Source: HT1-32 sp040219025 (GTDB lineage Bacteria; Pseudomonadota; Alphaproteobacteria; Rhodospirillales; HT1-32). Taken from it: a stretch of DNA of 64,000 nt. Location of the stretch: positions 310,001 through 374,000 of the forward strand of contig JAVJTE010000020.1 in the NCBI GenBank assembly GCA_040219025.1, written 5' to 3'. A program made the translations under genes and the position numbers. Positions 15,133 to 23,464 of this stretch are shown here, in pieces; the first letter of the stretch is position 1, and each line of letters opens with the position of its first letter. The notes beneath the pieces are model-generated. The model did not search any database, was not told the DNA's origin, and saw nothing but the letters and a program-made list of their open reading frames with translations.

Positions 15133-18111
15133 TCAGGATTTCTTTTTTGCGGGTGATTTACGGGTCGCAGGCTTCGAGGCTGACCGGCTGCGGGCAGCGG
15201 CTTTCGGGGCCTCACCCAGTGCCTCATTGACCAGCGCCGCCTGCTCTACGGCATGCTTTTTCGCCGATCCGGTTGCCGGTGATGCTGCCGCCTTGCGACC
15301 GGCATAGGTGATTTTCTCACCGCTGCGGTCCATTTCGCTCAGCATCTCGTCGAAGTTCTCGCCGAGATAATGCCATGCCCCCATATTGCGGGGCTCTTCC
15401 TGACACCAGACCAGCTCTGCCTTCGGGAACCGGGACAGTTCGGCAATCAGCGCCTTCTTCGGGAACGGATAGAGCTGTTCGAGGCGCAGGATGTAGATGT
15501 CCTTGCGCCCGGCAGCCTCGCGTTCGGCATCAAGGTCATAATAGACCTTGCCGGAACACATGATGACCCGTTTGACATCCTTGTCCTGACCCAGCGCATA
15601 TTCATCCCAGAGCACACGATGGAACGTCGTTCCGTCGCCCATCTCCTCCAGCTTCGAGACCGCCTTTTTATGGCGCAGCAGCGACTTCGGGGTAAACAGG
15701 ATCAGCGGCTTGCGGAAATTCCGGACCACCTGACGGCGCAGGATGTGGAACAGGTTTGCCGGGGTCGTGCAGTTGCAGACCTGGATATTGTCTTCGGCGC
15801 AAAGCTGCAGATAACGTTCAATCCGGGCCGAGCTATGTTCCGGGCCCTGCCCTTCATAGCCATGCGGCAACAGCATCACGAGGCCGTTCATCCGCAGCCA
15901 TTTTGCTTCACCCGAGGCGATGAACTGGTCGATGACGACCTGTGCACCGTTGGCAAAATCGCCGAACTGCGCTTCCCACATCACCAGCATATGCGGCTCG
16001 GACGAGGCATAGCCATATTCAAAGCCCAGGACACCGGCTTCCGACAGCGGTGAATCGAGCACCTCAAACGGGGCCTGGCCATAGCGCAGGTTGTTCAGCG
16101 GGATATAGCGTTCTTCGGTTTCCTGATCGATCAGCACCGAATGCCGGTGCGAAAACGTGCCTCGGCCCGAATCCTGTCCGGACAGCCGTACCGGTGAGCC
16201 ATCAAGCAACAGGGTGCCGAAAGCCAGCGCCTCGCCAGTTGCCCAGTCCAGACCTTCGCCGGTCTCCAGCATCTTTTTCTTGGATTCGAGCTGGCGCAGG
16301 ATCTTGGAATGCGGATGGAAATTTTCCGGAACCCGGGTCAGACCCTCGCCAACTTCACGCAGTCGATCAACCGAGACGCCGGTTTCACCCCGGCGTTCGT
16401 CACCATGGGCGACTGACAGGCCGGACCAGACACCATCGAACCAGTCGGCCTTGTTGACCTTGTAGGATTTCGAGGCTTCAAAGGCCGCATCAAGTTCGGC
16501 ATTCATCTTGTCGATGACGGCTTTCGCCTGCTCTTCGCTGATGACCTTTTCACGGATCAGTTTCTTCGAATAGATTTCGCCGACAGATTCATGACTGCTG
16601 ATCTTCTTGTACATCAGCGGCTGGGTGAACATCGGCTCGTCACCCTCGTTATGGCCGAAACGGCGGTAGCAGATCATGTCCACCACCACGTCTTTCTTGA
16701 ACTTGTGGCGGTATTCCACCGCCATCCGGGCGCAATGGACCACCGATTCCGGGCAATCCGCATTCACGTGGAAAATCGGCGCGGCGACGGTTTTCGCCAC
16801 ATCCGAGCAATAGGGTGACGAGCGGGAGAATTTCGGCGAGGTCGTGAAACCGATCTGGTTGTTGACGATCACATGAATCGTGCCGCCGGTCTTGTAGCCG
16901 CGCAGATGTGACAGATCGAGCGCTTCCGGAACCAGCCCCTGACCGGCAAAAGCGGCATCGCCATGCATCAGCAGACCCATGACCTTTTCACGGTTGGTAT
17001 CGTTACGCTGGCGCTGTTTGGCGCGCACCTTGCCCAGGACGACCGTATTGACCACTTCCAGATGTGACGGGTTGGCGGTCAGCGACAGATGGATCGAACG
17101 GCCATCAAAAACCCGGTCGGCGGAACTGCCGAGATGGTATTTCACATCCCCCGAGCCCCCGACATCGTCCGGCTGGGCGGAGCCACCCTGAAACTCGTTC
17201 AGGATCGCGGCGTAAGGCTTGCCCATCAGATTGGCGAGTACGTTCAGGCGGCCACGATGGGGCATCCCGATGACGACTTCCTCGATGCCGAGCTGCGTGC
17301 CCCGCTTGAGAATCTGCTCCAGCGCCGGGATCAGCGACTCACCGCCATCCAGACCAAACCGTTTGGTGCCGGTGAATTTCTTGTCGAGATACTTCTCGAA
17401 ACCCTCGGTCTCCACCAGACGGTCATAGATCGCCTTTTTGCCGCGGTCCGTGAAATGCGCCTGATTGCGGATTGATTCAATGCGCTGCTGGATCCAGCTT
17501 TTCTCGTCCGGATCCTGGATATGCATGAACTCGACACCGATCGTCCCGCAATAGGTCTCACGCAGGACGGTGATGATTTCCCGCAAGGTCGCGGTCTCCA
17601 GACCCAGGACGTAGTTGATGAAGATTTCCTTGTACTGGTCCTTGTCCGTAAAGCCGTAAGTGGCCGGATCCAGCTCCGGATGCGGCTCCTTCTTGTCGAG
17701 CTTCAGCGGGTCGAGATCAGCTTCCAGATGGCCCCGCACCCGATAGGCACGGATCAGCATCAGGGCGCGGATGGAATCCAGCGTTGCCGCGCGAACCTGA
17801 TCGGCCCCGACACGCTGGGCGACGGCCTTGTTGAACCCGCCGGGTGCGGGTGATCCGTCGCCATGTTCCTCTGACATCTGTTCGGAAAGCGGGGTCAGGC
17901 CCATCTCGCCGATGACGTTGCTTTCCTTCGGCGCCCAGGGGGCACCCTTCATTTCCCGGACAAGGCCGCCGGCGTCATCCTCAAGATCGGCAAAGAAGTC
18001 CTGCCAGCCCGGATCAACGGAACCCGGATCATCAAGATACCGCTCATATAGCTGGGCGATATAAACCTGATTGCCGGTAAACAGGAAGGAATCGATATCA
18101 GTAACTGCCAT
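15133..18111 (-). CDS. sucA: 2-oxoglutarate dehydrogenase E1
   Basis: A 992-residue thiamine-diphosphate enzyme that decarboxylates 2-oxoglutarate and passes the succinyl group to SucB lipoate. The N-terminal E2-binding segment (YIAQLYERYLDDP near 18) is followed by GMPHRGRLNVL, GDAAFAGQG, and VIVNNQIGFTT motifs of the ThDP site, and the C-terminal QEEPRNMGAWHYL. The last ~25 residues after VNEALG are a basic Ala/Ser/Lys/Arg tail that ends in AKKKS; most SucA proteins stop near VNEAL. Gene order sucD-sucA-sucB with 53 and 46 bp gaps indicates one operon. Confidence 0.98.
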   Translation of the reverse strand: MAVTDIDSFLFTGNQVYIAQLYERYLDDPGSVDPGWQDFFADLEDDAGGLVREMKGAPWAPKESNVIGEMGLTPLSEQMSEEHGDGSPAPGGFNKAVAQRVGADQVRAATLDSIRALMLIRAYRVRGHLEADLDPLKLDKKEPHPELDPATYGFTDKDQYKEIFINYVLGLETATLREIITVLRETYCGTIGVEFMHIQDPDEKSWIQQRIESIRNQAHFTDRGKKAIYDRLVETEGFEKYLDKKFTGTKRFGLDGGESLIPALEQILKRGTQLGIEEVVIGMPHRGRLNVLANLMGKPYAAILNEFQGGSAQPDDVGGSGDVKYHLGSSADRVFDGRSIHLSLTANPSHLEVVNTVVLGKVRAKQRQRNDTNREKVMGLLMHGDAAFAGQGLVPEALDLSHLRGYKTGGTIHVIVNNQIGFTTSPKFSRSSPYCSDVAKTVAAPIFHVNADCPESVVHCARMAVEYRHKFKKDVVVDMICYRRFGHNEGDEPMFTQPLMYKKISSHESVGEIYSKKLIREKVISEEQAKAVIDKMNAELDAAFEASKSYKVNKADWFDGVWSGLSVAHGDERRGETGVSVDRLREVGEGLTRVPENFHPHSKILRQLESKKKMLETGEGLDWATGEALAFGTLLLDGSPVRLSGQDSGRGTFSHRHSVLIDQETEERYIPLNNLRYGQAPFEVLDSPLSEAGVLGFEYGYASSEPHMLVMWEAQFGDFANGAQVVIDQFIASGEAKWLRMNGLVMLLPHGYEGQGPEHSSARIERYLQLCAEDNIQVCNCTTPANLFHILRRQVVRNFRKPLILFTPKSLLRHKKAVSKLEEMGDGTTFHRVLWDEYALGQDKDVKRVIMCSGKVYYDLDAEREAAGRKDIYILRLEQLYPFPKKALIAELSRFPKAELVWCQEEPRNMGAWHYLGENFDEMLSEMDRSGEKITYAGRKAAASPATGSAKKHAVEQAALVNEALGEAPKAAARSRSASKPATRKSPAKKKS

Positions 18112-18164
18112 TCCGCTGAAGCGCTGACGCGCTCTCCCTAATCACTTTGACGCTTGTCTGCCGA

Positions 18165-19040
18165 TCAGCCCTTGAGCAGCTCGACCATGGTGCTGCCCAG
18201 TGCCGCCGGCGACTTTGCCACCGAGATGCCTGCACTGCGCATGGCTTCCATCTTGTCGTCGGCACCGCCCTTGCCACCGGAGATGATGGCACCGGCATGT
18301 CCCATGCGGCGGCCCGGAGGGGCCGTCACACCGGCGATGAAACCGACAACCGGCTTCTTCACCTTCGACTGCTTCAGGAACTCGGCGGCGTTTTCTTCCG
18401 CATCACCGCCGATCTCGCCGATCATGACAATGCTTTCGGTCTCGTCGTCGCCCAGAAACAGTTCCAGACAATCAATGAAGTTGGTGCCGTTCACCGGATC
18501 GCCACCGATACCGATACAGGTCGACTGGCCGAGACCGGCTGCTGTGGTCTGGGCGACAGCTTCATAGGTCAGGGTGCCGGAACGGGAGACGATACCGACC
18601 GAGCCGCGTTTGTGGATATGACCGGGCATGATGCCGATCTTGCAGGCGTCCGGCGTGATCAGACCCGGGCAGTTCGGCCCGATGAGACGTGAATTCGAGG
18701 CACCGAGTGCCCGCTTCACCTTCACCATGTCCAGCACCGGGATGCCTTCGGTGATGCAGATGATCAGCGGCACCTCCGCATCCAGCGCTTCGAGGATTGC
18801 GTCTGCGGCGAAGGGCGGCGGCACATAGATAACGGATGCATCGCAATCGGTTGCTTCACGGGCCTGGGCCACGGTGTCATAGACCGGCAGGCCGAGATGC
18901 TTCGAGCCACCCTTGCCCGGCGTTACGCCACCGACCATTCTGGTGCCATAGGCAATCGCCTGTTCGGAATGGAAAGAACCCTGCTGGCCGGTAAAGCCCT
19001 GGCAGATGACCCTGGTATTCTTGTCGACGAGAACGGCCAT
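18165..19040 (-). CDS. sucD: Succinyl-CoA ligase alpha subunit
   Basis: A 291-residue subunit that with SucC converts succinyl-CoA to succinate with ADP or GDP phosphorylation. The CoA-binding Rossmann part (GFTGQQGSFH at 15-24) and the phosphohistidine H248 in GRRMGHAGAI are present; GPNCPG at 121-126 is also typical. Length normal. Its ATG overlaps the sucC TGA by 1 nt, so the subunits are translationally coupled for a 1:1 ratio. Confidence 0.98.
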   Translation of the reverse strand: MAVLVDKNTRVICQGFTGQQGSFHSEQAIAYGTRMVGGVTPGKGGSKHLGLPVYDTVAQAREATDCDASVIYVPPPFAADAILEALDAEVPLIICITEGIPVLDMVKVKRALGASNSRLIGPNCPGLITPDACKIGIMPGHIHKRGSVGIVSRSGTLTYEAVAQTTAAGLGQSTCIGIGGDPVNGTNFIDCLELFLGDDETESIVMIGEIGGDAEENAAEFLKQSKVKKPVVGFIAGVTAPPGRRMGHAGAIISGGKGGADDKMEAMRSAGISVAKSPAALGSTMVELLKG

Positions 19041-20236
19041 CAGTTTGCCTCCTTCACCGCTTTGACCACCTTCTCGGCCGCATCGGCGAGATTTTCGGCG
19101 GAAATGATATCGAGACCGGAGGTGGCGAGAATTTCCTTGCCGCGCTCCACATTGGTGCCCTCAAGGCGAACCACCAGCGGCACGCTGAGGCTGATTTCCT
19201 TCGCAGCGGCGACAATGCCTTCGGCGATGATGTCACAGCGCATGATGCCGCCGAAGATGTTGACCAGAATGCCTTCGACATTCGGATCGGAGGTGATGAT
19301 CTTGAAAGCCACCGCCACCCGTTCCTTGGTCGCGCCACCGCCGACATCAAGGAAGTTGGCCGGCGAGCCGCCATAGAGCTGGATGATATCCATCGTCGCC
19401 ATGGCAAGACCGGCACCGTTGACCATGCAGCCGATGGCACCATCAAGCTTGATATAGTTCAGGTCATGCTTGCCGGCTTCGAGTTCGGACGGGTCTTCCT
19501 CGTCCTCGTCGCGCAGCTCGGCCACATCCTTGTGCCGGAACAGGGCGTTGTCGTCGAAGTTCATCTTCGCATCGAGGGCGATGACATCGCCGGCCCCGGT
19601 CACGACCAGCGGGTTCACTTCGAGCAGCGAGGCATCGAGATCGGTAAAGGCCTGATAGACCGACAGCAACAGCTTGGTTGCCGAGCGGACCTGATTGCCC
19701 TCCAGCTTAAGGCCGAAGGCGATTTCCCGCGCATGAAACGGCATCATCCCGGTAATCGGGTCGATGAACACCTTGACGATCTTTTCCGGAGTTTTCTCGG
19801 CGACTTCCTCGATATCCATGCCGCCTTCGGTCGAGGCCATCACGACAATGCGCGACGATCCGCGGTCGACCAGCATCGACAGATAGAGTTCGCGGGCGAT
19901 GTCGCAGCCTTCTTCGATATAGAGGCGTTTGACTTCCTTGCCCTCGGGCCCGGTCTGTTTGGTGACCAGAACCTGGTTGAGCATTTCGCCGGCGCTTGAT
20001 TTGACATCATCGACGGACTTGACGACGCGCACGCCGCCCTTGCCGTCCGGGTTGCTCTTGAAGCGACCGGCACCGCGACCACCTGCGTGAATCTGGGATT
20101 TGACAACCCAGACAGGGCCGCCCAGCTCATTGGCCTTCTCAACCGCCTCGTCGACGGAATATGCCACGCTGCCACGCGGTGTGGCGACGCCATACTTACC
20201 GAGTAGCTGCTTCGCCTGATATTCGTGAATATTCAT
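19040..20236 (-). CDS. sucC: Succinyl-CoA ligase beta subunit
   Basis: A 398-residue ATP-grasp subunit of succinyl-CoA ligase. It opens with MNIHEYQAKQLL and has the ATP-grasp core (QIHAGGRGAGRF), the metal/nucleotide-binding LEVNPLVVT, and the C-terminal ligase domain with VNIFGGIMRCD and VRLEGTNVE. Length normal. It is coupled to sucD by a 1-nt TGATG overlap. The 69-bp gap from mdh contains a strong hairpin followed by a T-rich stretch. Confidence 0.98.
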   Translation of the reverse strand: MNIHEYQAKQLLGKYGVATPRGSVAYSVDEAVEKANELGGPVWVVKSQIHAGGRGAGRFKSNPDGKGGVRVVKSVDDVKSSAGEMLNQVLVTKQTGPEGKEVKRLYIEEGCDIARELYLSMLVDRGSSRIVVMASTEGGMDIEEVAEKTPEKIVKVFIDPITGMMPFHAREIAFGLKLEGNQVRSATKLLLSVYQAFTDLDASLLEVNPLVVTGAGDVIALDAKMNFDDNALFRHKDVAELRDEDEEDPSELEAGKHDLNYIKLDGAIGCMVNGAGLAMATMDIIQLYGGSPANFLDVGGGATKERVAVAFKIITSDPNVEGILVNIFGGIMRCDIIAEGIVAAAKEISLSVPLVVRLEGTNVERGKEILATSGLDIISAENLADAAEKVVKAVKEAN

Positions 20237-20263
20237 GATCGCTTTCCGGGTCGTTAGAAAGAA

Positions 20264-20292
20264 ACGGTGCGGCCCGGACCGGGACGCACCGT
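20264..20292 (-). terminator. Hairpin between mdh and sucC
   Basis: Arms ACGGTGCG (20264-20271) and CGCACCGT (20285-20292) form an 8-bp stem, with further C/G pairing possible inside. Reading leftward, in the direction of transcription, the hairpin is followed by TTTCTTTCT. This looks like an intrinsic terminator or attenuator that would partly separate mdh from the suc genes. Confidence 0.6.
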
Positions 20293-20305
20293 GTTGACCG
20301 GCGGT

Positions 20306-21268
20306 TTATTTTCCGCCCGCCATAAGACCTTTTGTCGCTTCCAGCAAACCCTTCACGGCCTTGACGGAATGATCGAACATCGCCCGCTCGTCGGCGTTCA
20401 GTTCGATCTCGACAATCTTCTCGACGCCACCGGCCCCGATGACACAGGGCACGCCGACATAGAGATCATTGAGACCATATTCGCCGCTGAGGTTAGCCGC
20501 GCAGGGCAGCACCCGCTTCTTGTCTTTGAGATAGCTCTCCGCCATCTGCACGGCGGATGAGGCCGGTGCATAGAAGGCCGATCCGGTTTTCAGCAGGCCG
20601 ACGATTTCGGCCCCGCCGTCACGGGTGCGCTGAACGATCTGTTCCAGCTTTTCATCTGTGGTCCAGCCCATCTTCACCAGATCCGGCAGCGGAATGCCGG
20701 CAACGGTGGAATAGCGGGTCAGCGGCACCATGGTGTCGCCGTGGCCGCCGAGCACGAAAGCGGTGACATCTTCAACGGAGACACCGAACTCTTCGGCCAG
20801 GAAGTAACGGAACCGCGCGCTGTCCAGAACACCGGCCATGCCGACGACCTTGTTATGCGGCAGGCCGGAGGCCTCGCGCAGCGCCCAGACCATCGCGTCC
20901 AGCGGGTTGGTGATGCAGATTACGAAAGCATCCGGCGCATTGTCACGGATGCCCGCACCGACAGAGGCCATGACCTTGGCATTGATGCCGATCAGGTCAT
21001 CGCGGCTCATGCCCGGCTTGCGGGCGATGCCCGCGGTGACGATGATGACGTCGGCACCGGCGATGTCGGCATAATCTGTCGACCCGGTTACGCTGGCGTC
21101 AAAGCCTTCAACCGGGGAACTTTCCGCGATGTCGAGTGCCTTGCCCTGCGGAATGCCGTCTGCAATGTCGAACAGAACGACATCACCGAGTTCCTTCAGG
21201 CCAATGAGGTGAGCGAGGGTGCCGCCGATATTGCCGGCGCCGATGAGAGCGATCTTGTTGCGTGCCAT
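20306..21268 (-). CDS. mdh: Malate dehydrogenase (NAD+, LDH-like type)
   Basis: A 320-residue enzyme that oxidises malate to oxaloacetate. The Rossmann GAGNIGG (11-17), the substrate-loop ARKPGMSR with the malate-specific arginine, the CITNPLD segment and the catalytic GGHGDTMV histidine are all visible. The size and motifs are those of the LDH-like, homotetrameric malate dehydrogenases of alphaproteobacteria. It is first in the mdh-sucCDAB-lpd block. The 239 bp before it, shared with the divergent MarR-GNAT gene, should hold its promoter. Confidence 0.98.
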   Translation of the reverse strand: MARNKIALIGAGNIGGTLAHLIGLKELGDVVLFDIADGIPQGKALDIAESSPVEGFDASVTGSTDYADIAGADVIIVTAGIARKPGMSRDDLIGINAKVMASVGAGIRDNAPDAFVICITNPLDAMVWALREASGLPHNKVVGMAGVLDSARFRYFLAEEFGVSVEDVTAFVLGGHGDTMVPLTRYSTVAGIPLPDLVKMGWTTDEKLEQIVQRTRDGGAEIVGLLKTGSAFYAPASSAVQMAESYLKDKKRVLPCAANLSGEYGLNDLYVGVPCVIGAGGVEKIVEIELNADERAMFDHSVKAVKGLLEATKGLMAGGK

Positions 21269-21434
21269 GGAAATTCCCTTAACGGATCAGTCCCGGAAAA
21301 TCTGCCCTTCGGACCGTCATCAGGACGGTCAGCCCGCACAGCCATTTGCCGGGTTCATTTGCGGGCCAGTATGCCGCATTCCATCGGGCGGGCAAGTATC
21401 GATACCCGCCGGCACCCCCCGGAACGGACAACTT

Positions 21435-21482
21435 TTGCAGATTTGAGCAACCGGAGACGGTTTTTTTAATTGCTTTTAGCAA
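21435..21482. promoter_or_regulatory. Candidate MarR operator palindromes
   Basis: Two small palindromes share TTGC/GCAA half-sites: TTGC-N8-GCAA at 21435-21450 and TTGCT-TTT-AGCAA at 21470-21482. They lie 26-73 bp before the ATG of the MarR-GNAT gene, in an A/T-rich part of the divergent mdh/MarR intergenic region. MarR proteins often bind such palindromes in their own promoters, so autoregulation is plausible but unproven. Confidence 0.4.
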
Positions 21483-21507
21483 CTGATTTATTGACGATTA
21501 CATTATT

Positions 21508-22452
21508 ATGTCATCCACACTGCCCCCTGACCCCGTCTCCGGACCGCATATCGAGGCGGTCCGGCAATTCAACCGGTTTATTACCGTGCATGCCGGATTG
21601 CTGCGCGAAGGGCTGCTCGACAGTCCCTGGACCCTGACGGAGGCCCGGATCATTTTTGAGCTGGCGCACAGTACCGGACTGACCGCCCGTGATCTGTGCC
21701 GTCTGCTGGATCTGGACCCGGGATATGTCAGCCGCATTCTCAAGCGGCTGCGCTCAGCCGATGTCATCGACCGGCGGCGCAGCGAACAGGATGCCCGGCA
21801 GATGCTGCTCCGCCTGACCATCGCCGGGCGGGAAGCCTTCGACCGTCTGAACCGCGCTTCCGTGCGCCAGACCAGTGGCCTGCTGGCCCCGCTGGCTTCC
21901 AGTGACCGCCAGCGGCTGGTGGCCTGCATGCAGTCGATCGAGGACATCTTCGGTGGCGCGCCGGAGTCTGCGCAGGGCTGGCTGTTGCGTCCGCATCGCA
22001 GCGGCGACCCCGGCTGGATCGTCGAGGCGCATGGACGCCTTTACGGCGAGGAATATGGCTGGGATATCACGTTCGAGGCGCTGGTGGCCCGGATTGTGGC
22101 CGAGGTCATCGACGGTTTTGACCCGGTCCGGGACTGCATCTGGATTGCCGAACGTGACGGACGGCCTGTCGGCTCCGCCGTTGTTGTGGCCCGCGACGAG
22201 ACCACGGCCAGGCTGCGGCTGGTTCTGGTCGACCCGAGGGTCCGGGGTCACGGCATCGGCAGGCGGCTGGTTGAGGAATGCCTGCGCTTCGCCCGCGAGG
22301 CCGGCTACCGGCGCATGACACTCTGGACCAACAATGTCCTCAAGGACGCCCGCAGGCTTTACGAGGCGATGGATTTCCGGCTGGTCCACGAAGAACCGCA
22401 TACCAGTTTCGGTCATGACCTGATTGGCGAAACCTGGGAGCGTGATTTGTGA
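21508..22452 (+). CDS. MarR-type regulator fused to GNAT acetyltransferase
   Basis: A 314-residue two-domain protein. Residues 1-145 are a MarR winged helix (TLTEARIIFEL, LCRLLDLDPGYVSRILKRL recognition helix, RRRSEQDAR wing). Residues about 155-314 are a GNAT N-acetyltransferase with the acetyl-CoA loop VRGHGIGRRL and the TNNVLKDARRLYEAMDF end. Such fusions occur in several bacterial groups; their acetyl acceptor is mostly unknown. The TGA overlaps the EamA transporter GTG (GTGA), which suggests that the regulator, the acetylase and the exporter act on one small molecule. Confidence 0.92.
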   Translation: MSSTLPPDPVSGPHIEAVRQFNRFITVHAGLLREGLLDSPWTLTEARIIFELAHSTGLTARDLCRLLDLDPGYVSRILKRLRSADVIDRRRSEQDARQMLLRLTIAGREAFDRLNRASVRQTSGLLAPLASSDRQRLVACMQSIEDIFGGAPESAQGWLLRPHRSGDPGWIVEAHGRLYGEEYGWDITFEALVARIVAEVIDGFDPVRDCIWIAERDGRPVGSAVVVARDETTARLRLVLVDPRVRGHGIGRRLVEECLRFAREAGYRRMTLWTNNVLKDARRLYEAMDFRLVHEEPHTSFGHDLIGETWERDL

Positions 22453-23351
22453 GCGACAACCCTTCGCTGGCAACCCGGATCGCGGCGGCCATCACTGGCA
22501 TCCAGGTCGGCGCCGCAATGGTGGCCAGCCGGTTCGTGCTGCCGGATATCGACCCGGCCTCACTGGCGATGATCCGCTATGGCATCGGCGCGCTGTGTCT
22601 GCTGCCGGCCTACTGCCTAATCCGGCGGATCCGTATTGCGCCCGTGGATATCGCCCCGATTGCCGTTCTCGGTATCCTGCAGTTCGGTGTGCTGATCGCT
22701 GTGATGAATTACGGCCTTGGCCTGATCCCGTCGGGCCGGGCGGCGGTGATATTCTCCTCCTTCCCGCTGCTGACCATGCTGTTTGCCGCCCTGCTGGGCC
22801 GCGAACGCCTCGGGCTGTTCCGCACGATCGGGGTGATCCTGACCATGGCTGGCGTCGCGCTGGCGCTCAGCAACAAGCTGCTGACCGAAGGGGTTGGCGG
22901 CGGTGACTGGCGGGGCGAGATCGCGATCTTCATCAGCGCGGCGACAGGCGCGCTCTGCAGTGTTCTCTACCGTCCCTATCTGCAACGCTATCCCACAGTT
23001 CAGGTCAGCACGCTGGCGATGGCCGCCTCCGTCCTGTTTCTGGCAGTGTTCGCTGCTTATGAGGGCTTCTTCACAACCGTCCCCCGGCTCGACCAGACCG
23101 GATGGGTCATTGTCATCCTGATCGGCCTGTCGTCGGGCGGAACCTATTTTCTCTGGCTCTGGGCGCTGGGCCGGGCCTCACCGACCCGGGTTACCATCTT
23201 TCTGGCACTGGGGCCGGTCACCGCAACGGCACTGGGCTGGGCCTTGCTGGATGAACAGGTCGGCCCGTCCTTTCTGGCCGGTCTGCTGCTGGTCGCCGCG
23301 GGCATCATCGTCGCCCACAGAAAACCCCGCGCCCCGGTCTTGCCCGGGTAG
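22449..23351 (+). CDS. EamA/DMT-family transporter
   Basis: A 300-residue inner-membrane transporter with ten predicted hydrophobic segments arranged as two EamA repeats (about 10-140 and 155-295). The second repeat has GLSSGGTYFLWLWALGRASP and ALGPVTATALGWALLDE, typical of drug/metabolite transporters. It is probably an efflux permease of amino acids or related compounds. The GTG start overlaps the stop of the MarR-GNAT gene by 4 nt, so the two genes are coupled. Confidence 0.9.
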   Translation: MSDNPSLATRIAAAITGIQVGAAMVASRFVLPDIDPASLAMIRYGIGALCLLPAYCLIRRIRIAPVDIAPIAVLGILQFGVLIAVMNYGLGLIPSGRAAVIFSSFPLLTMLFAALLGRERLGLFRTIGVILTMAGVALALSNKLLTEGVGGGDWRGEIAIFISAATGALCSVLYRPYLQRYPTVQVSTLAMAASVLFLAVFAAYEGFFTTVPRLDQTGWVIVILIGLSSGGTYFLWLWALGRASPTRVTIFLALGPVTATALGWALLDEQVGPSFLAGLLLVAAGIIVAHRKPRAPVLPG

Positions 23352-23359
23352 CTGTCCGC

Positions 23360-23450
23360 CATCCTTCGAGACGGGCTGTCAGTCCTCCTCAGGATGAGGC
23401 TGTATTACTCGTCCTCATCCTGAGGAGCACCACTGGTGCGTCTCGAAGGA
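23360..23450. repeat. Dispersed palindromic repeat, copy 2
   Basis: A 91-bp relative of the element at 12159-12253. Outer arms TCCTTCGAGACG (23362-23373) and CGTCTCGAAGGA (23439-23450) pair perfectly, and inner arms TCCTCAGGATGAGG (23386-23399) and CCTCATCCTGAGGA (23413-23426) also pair perfectly. The loops differ in sequence from copy 1 while the arms are kept, as expected of a structured element. It too lies between convergent genes (EamA and gcvPB). Confidence 0.9.
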
Positions 23451-23464
23451 CCGCGGTTCAGTTT

